A DNA stretch of 64,000 bases from an uncultured bacterium (GTDB taxonomy: Bacteria; Bacteroidota; Bacteroidia; Bacteroidales; Marinifilaceae), in the NCBI GenBank assembly GCA_905216195.1, contig CAJMSX010000007.1, positions 1 through 64,000 of the forward strand. Reading direction: 5' to 3'. This document shows positions 60,599 through 64,000 of this stretch, one piece after another (position 1 is the first letter of the stretch; every line of letters begins with the position of its first letter). The notes beneath the pieces are model-generated. The model saw only the letters and a program-made list of their open reading frames with translations. It had not been told where the DNA came from and did not search any database. Position numbers and translations under genes: made by a program.

Positions 60599-62446
60599 TC
60601 AGGCGTCGATTTCCATTAATTTGGCACCGGCTTGTACGGGGGCCCCTTCTTTAACGAAAATCCGTTTTACTTTTCCGGTATAATCGGAAGCAATGTTGTT
60701 TTCCATTTTCATGGCTTCGAGAATAACCACCGATTGTCCTTTGGCGATGTTATCTCCTACTTTCACCTGAATTTTAAAGATACTTCCCGGCATGGGAGCT
60801 TCCACTGTTTTTCCGGTGATCGGTTCTTCCTGTTTTTCTTCTTTTACTTCCTTCTTGACGTCTTCGGTTTTATGCTGAGCCTGATAACGGGCTTCTTTTT
60901 GTTTGGTCAGGAAGTTTTTAGCTACCTGGGGGAATAATTCGAGCAGCAAGACTTCTTTTTCGTTTTCAGCCAGTTTTACGCCTCCCGCTTCCGGTAGGGT
61001 GGGGTTGGGCTGCATCTGGTATTTGGACGTATCATAAGGAGTTTCTTCTCTTACTCCGGCGATTTTAAGACGGAATTCGGGGTCTACCGGAACGGGAGTT
61101 TTGCCGTATTCTCCTTTTACTAAAGCCACAAACTGGTTGGAAACATTCGAATACATGGGTTTGCCGGCTTTAATGTCCAAAGCGCAGTTCACAGCCTGGG
61201 CTCCTACAATCTGGCTGGTGGGGGTTACCAAAGGAGGCAAACCGGCAGACAGACGAACGGAAGGAATCAATTCCATGGCTTTTTCCAGAATATCCATAGA
61301 GTTCAACTGTTTCAACTGGGCGACCATATTGGTGTACATGCCTCCGGGAATTTCAGCTTTCTTAACCAGTTCGTTCGGTTTGGGGAAGTTGAAATAAGCT
61401 TCTATGGCATGACAGGCATTTAACAAGGCGTCTTCATCATTGGCTTTTGCCGCTTCGATTGCTTTATCGAACTCTTTGTCGACTTCAGCCGATAAGGTAT
61501 CGGTGAGCGGGTTGAAAGGCTTCGGGAATTGTTTAACGGCATCATAGGCTTCCAGTTCTTTGCGGATTCCCAACAATTCCTGGTTGATTTGGGCCACCGC
61601 CTCCATATTGATATCCAATTCCACGCCCAGTTTTTTACAGAAAATATAGATTAATTCGATAGCCGGCGCTGCGGGCCCTCCGGCAAAATTCCAAATATTG
61701 GTGTCTACGATGTCCACTCCTTTGATGATAGCCATTAAAACAGCGCCTAAACCGTAGCCGGGTGTACAATGGGTATGAAAATCTACCGGTACTTTTAAAT
61801 TCTGTTTGAATAAGGGAATTAATTCTGCAATTCGGGAAGGTTGAATCAGACCGCTCATGTCTTTTATCGTGATCATATCCGCTCCCAGAGCTTCCATCTC
61901 TTTGGCTTTATTTAAAAAATACTGGTTCGTAAAGACCGGGGCGGGATTCTTTTTCCCAGCTAATTTTTGGAGGAAAGAAAGTTTGGGGTATTTGGGGTCG
62001 ATGGTGTAGCAAACGGCGCAATCGGCAATTCCTCCGTATTGTTTTACATATTTTACCGTGGATTTGACATTGTTGACGTCGTTGAGGGCATCGAAAATAC
62101 GCATAATTCCCAGGCCGGATTCAATGGCGTTTTTACAAAAACCATCGATAATCGTATCGGTATAAGGTGCATAGCCGAACAGGTTTCGGCCTCGGGAAAG
62201 GGCGGTAAGCTTAGAAACATCGCCTACGGCAGCTTTGATCTTTTCCAGTCTGTCCCACGGGTTTTCATTCAGATAACGCATTACGGAATCGGGAACGGCC
62301 CCGCCCCATACTTCCATTGCATAGAACCCTGCGTTTTTATAAAAAGGTAATACCCGATCCACCTGCTGCTGGTTCATGCGGGTTGCAAAAGCGGACTGCT
62401 GTCCGTCCCGCAGGGTAAGATCTCTGATTAAAAGTTTTTTTGCCAT
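60599..62446 (-). CDS. Oxaloacetate decarboxylase/pyruvate carboxylase subunit B (biotin-dependent)
   Basis: A 615-residue protein with the HMGL-like/PYC carboxyltransferase core at the N-terminus (LLIRDLTLRDGQQSAFATRM; VDFHTHCTPGYG; DTNIWNFAGGPA) and a C-terminal biotinyl domain with VVILEAMKMENNI, biotin Lys580. This is the OadA/PycB architecture: transfer of carboxyl from oxaloacetate to biotin (decarboxylation) or from carboxybiotin to pyruvate. The direction cannot be read from sequence; neither biotin carboxylase nor the sodium-pumping OadB subunit is in the window. A K/E-rich linker (residues 520-545) joins the domains. Confidence 0.92.
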   Translation of the reverse strand: MAKKLLIRDLTLRDGQQSAFATRMNQQQVDRVLPFYKNAGFYAMEVWGGAVPDSVMRYLNENPWDRLEKIKAAVGDVSKLTALSRGRNLFGYAPYTDTIIDGFCKNAIESGLGIMRIFDALNDVNNVKSTVKYVKQYGGIADCAVCYTIDPKYPKLSFLQKLAGKKNPAPVFTNQYFLNKAKEMEALGADMITIKDMSGLIQPSRIAELIPLFKQNLKVPVDFHTHCTPGYGLGAVLMAIIKGVDIVDTNIWNFAGGPAAPAIELIYIFCKKLGVELDINMEAVAQINQELLGIRKELEAYDAVKQFPKPFNPLTDTLSAEVDKEFDKAIEAAKANDEDALLNACHAIEAYFNFPKPNELVKKAEIPGGMYTNMVAQLKQLNSMDILEKAMELIPSVRLSAGLPPLVTPTSQIVGAQAVNCALDIKAGKPMYSNVSNQFVALVKGEYGKTPVPVDPEFRLKIAGVREETPYDTSKYQMQPNPTLPEAGGVKLAENEKEVLLLELFPQVAKNFLTKQKEARYQAQHKTEDVKKEVKEEKQEEPITGKTVEAPMPGSIFKIQVKVGDNIAKGQSVVILEAMKMENNIASDYTGKVKRIFVKEGAPVQAGAKLMEIDA

Positions 62447-62480
62447 AGTTCAAATAGATTAGTTGTGATTTTGGTTAGTA

Positions 62481-62488
62481 CAAACATA
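62481..62488 (-). promoter_or_regulatory. -7 promoter box (TATGTTTG) of the carboxyltransferase gene
   Basis: TATGTTTG on the minus strand matches TAnnTTTG, 35 bases before the ATG. Confidence 0.55.
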
Positions 62489-62635
62489 TTAAATTAAACA
62501 ATACGACGTATCAATTTCTAAGAAAATTATGGAAAAATTTCGTTAATTGTTTTTTTCAGAGGAGTATTTCTTATAATTTGTTAGTTGGGGTGGAAGTTTT
62601 TTGAATTTTTCTTTTCTTTCTAACATTTGTTTGTC

Positions 62636-62643
62636 TATGTTTG
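62636..62643 (+). promoter_or_regulatory. -7 promoter box (TATGTTTG) of coaD
   Basis: TATGTTTG matches TAnnTTTG, 80 bases before the coaD ATG. Confidence 0.5.
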
Positions 62644-62722
62644 CAATTTATGAATATAAGGAACGGGAAATAGCTGAATAAGGTTTTCAATATACTAGGT
62701 TTTAACCAAAAGAAAAATAATC

Positions 62723-63208
62723 ATGGAAAAAATCGCCTTATTTCCGGGCTCCTTCGATCCGTTTACGATAGGTCATGAAGAAATCGTGAGAAGGGGGCTC
62801 CGGATCTTTGATAAGATTGTTATTGCAGTGGGGGTAAATGCGTTGAAGAAGGAATTTTTGGATGTGCAAAGCCGGGTAAAATTAATCCGGAAAGTTTTCG
62901 CGGATACCGATCGGGTCGTCGTAGCGCCTTATTCCGGCTTGACGGTGGATTTTTGCCGGGAAATGGGTGCGCGGGTGATTATCCGGGGGTTGAGGACGGC
63001 GGCGGATTTCGAGTATGAAAGAGCGGTGGGACAGGCCAACCGGGCTATGGACGCTCAAATCGAGACGGTTTTTATTCTGACTTCTACCGAGCATACTTTT
63101 ATCAGTTCTACGATTGTACGCAATGTGTACATGAATGGGGGAGATGTGGATAAATTCTTACCGACGAATCTGACTACTCAGGACTTGAAGGAAAATGAAC
63201 AAAAGTAA
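62723..63208 (+). CDS. coaD: Pantetheine-phosphate adenylyltransferase
   Basis: A 161-residue PPAT of normal length. FPGSFDPFTIGHEEIVRRG holds the nucleotide-transferase TxGH motif (TIGH), RGLRTAADFEYERAVGQANR and FISSTIVRNVYMNGGDV are the family's other signatures. It adenylates 4'-phosphopantetheine in coenzyme A synthesis. The downstream serine hydrolase starts within its last codons (14-base overlap). Confidence 0.97.
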   Translation: MEKIALFPGSFDPFTIGHEEIVRRGLRIFDKIVIAVGVNALKKEFLDVQSRVKLIRKVFADTDRVVVAPYSGLTVDFCREMGARVIIRGLRTAADFEYERAVGQANRAMDAQIETVFILTSTEHTFISSTIVRNVYMNGGDVDKFLPTNLTTQDLKENEQK

Positions 63209-64000
63209 AAGGCCTATGAGGAAGGGAGGCAGGGGGAAAATTATTGCCGGGGCGCTGGCCGTTTTATTGCTGATTTATCTGCTCATGCCGGTTTATATGC
63301 GGCGCGCCCTGATGTATTGGTATCCGGACATTTCGGATACTTACCTGTTCGAGTCGAACCGGGTGGCTAAATCCGATTCCTGCTGGGAATGGCCGAAAGC
63401 GAACGGATATAACGATTATCTGGTAGAGGCTGCCGATAGTGCATTTTTGGAAGAATACGGGACGGTTTCTTTTCTGGTCATCCGTAGCGATAGCCTACTT
63501 TACGAAGAATACCGGGACGGTTGGACGCCGGCCACCTTATCAAATATTTTTTCGGCTACTAAAAGTGTAGTAGGATTATTGACCGGGATAGCCTATGACG
63601 AAGGATATATTAGTAGTTTGGATGATCCGGTATATAAGTATTTACCCGAATTTAAAAACGGGAATAAATCCAAAATAACGGTGCGCAATCTATTGACGAT
63701 GAGTTCGGGTCTGAATTGGGACGAAGCTTACACGGCCTTGTTTTCCAAAACCACCCAGGCTTATTACGGAGACGATATCCGGAATTTGGTGATGGGTTTG
63801 GACGCGACGGAAGAACCGGGAAAAGTATATAGTTATAAAAGCGGGGATACCCAGATTTTGTCGTTTCTGATTGAAGCGGCTACCGGACGTACGATCAGCG
63901 ATTATGCCCGGGAAAAATTATGGCAACCGATGCAGGCTTGTAACGACGCTTTGTGGAATCTGGACCGGAAGGGAGGAGATGAGAAATCTTATTGTTGTTT
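63195..64000 (+). CDS. Membrane-anchored serine hydrolase (class C beta-lactamase family), 3' part outside window
   Basis: 268 codons are visible before the window ends. An N-terminal membrane helix (IIAGALAVLLLIYLLMPVY) is followed by a beta-lactamase-like domain: catalytic SATKS (SxxK motif), LTMSSGLNW and YSYKSGD at the YxN position. Such proteins are esterases or D-aminopeptidases rather than true lactamases. The start could be ATG 63195 (overlapping coaD by 14 bases) or 63216; both give the same core. Co-transcribed with coaD. Confidence 0.82.
   Translation, partial: MNKSKRPMRKGGRGKIIAGALAVLLLIYLLMPVYMRRALMYWYPDISDTYLFESNRVAKSDSCWEWPKANGYNDYLVEAADSAFLEEYGTVSFLVIRSDSLLYEEYRDGWTPATLSNIFSATKSVVGLLTGIAYDEGYISSLDDPVYKYLPEFKNGNKSKITVRNLLTMSSGLNWDEAYTALFSKTTQAYYGDDIRNLVMGLDATEEPGKVYSYKSGDTQILSFLIEAATGRTISDYAREKLWQPMQACNDALWNLDRKGGDEKSYCC

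Noticed and set aside
1..64000. CRISPR array, rRNA operon or complete mobile element
   Set aside because: No regularly spaced short repeats, no rRNA-like blocks and no transposase or integrase gene were found. The only tandem repeat is the 496-bp unit at 16229-17176, which is coding.

Overview
The window looks like chromosomal DNA from a gut-type Bacteroidales bacterium. Three things point there. About twenty genes are preceded by the Bacteroidota -7 promoter box TAnnTTTG, and Shine-Dalgarno sites are mostly absent. The families are typical of the order: S46 dipeptidyl-peptidase, FimB/Mfa2-like lipoproteins, DUF4251, DUF4876 with a TonB receptor, DUF6850 barrel, DUF2874 PepSY-like proteins. 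Many exported proteins carry lipoboxes. An Odoribacter/Butyricimonas-like genus is my guess from the mix of tryptophanase, S46 peptidase and DUF6850; it is not shown by any single marker.

Layout. 1-3236: end of a SRAP (HMCES/YedK) gene, then a GNAT-like / IbrA-like / IbrB-like operon joined by ATGA overlaps, then a 54-residue rubredoxin. 3380-10504: core genes (23S rRNA methyltransferase, small DNA-binding protein, DEAD-box helicase, tryptophanase, DUF4251 protein, mnmE). 10543-17293 is an accessory block behind mnmE: a decayed ATPase, an intact ATPase of the same broad group, a hipBA toxin-antitoxin pair between two long imperfect direct repeats, and a three-unit array in which a lipoprotein with a bacteriocin-like C-terminus is followed by two orphan copies of that C-terminus. 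Each unit is paired with a 52-residue basic membrane peptide, and the last two units arose by a recent 496-bp tandem duplication.

17475-37197: DUF3795, an alpha/beta hydrolase and a spondin-domain lipoprotein, followed by a long minus-strand block. The block reads from 37197 down: Calx-beta-like lipoprotein, secreted TldD-like and PmbA-like proteins, then ECF sigma factor, Spy/CnrX-like periplasmic sensor, a small one-pass membrane protein that could be a CnrY-type anti-sigma factor, TonB receptor, DUF4876 lipoprotein, DUF6850 barrel, NapH-like 4Fe-4S membrane protein and a DPP7-type S46 peptidase. I infer an envelope metal/redox or peptide acquisition system under its own sigma factor.

37454-45983: ygbA-like nitric-oxide-associated gene, a gene-free stretch that looks like a small-RNA transcription unit, HD hydrolase, C45/Ntn hydrolase, GNAT, yaaA, DUF4396, DUF418 and a porin. 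46167-52361: four consecutive FimB/Mfa2-like lipoproteins, a thioredoxin and a two-component system. 52379-64000: helicase, HAD phosphatase, two PepSY-like proteins, thioredoxin, NlpC/P60 hydrolase, an atypical D-2-hydroxyacid dehydrogenase overlapping an ACP phosphodiesterase, an acidic protein, RluA-type pseudouridine synthase, a biotin-dependent carboxyltransferase, coaD and the start of a serine hydrolase. I saw no rRNA, tRNA, CRISPR array or transposase gene. All family names come from reading the sequence; no search was run.
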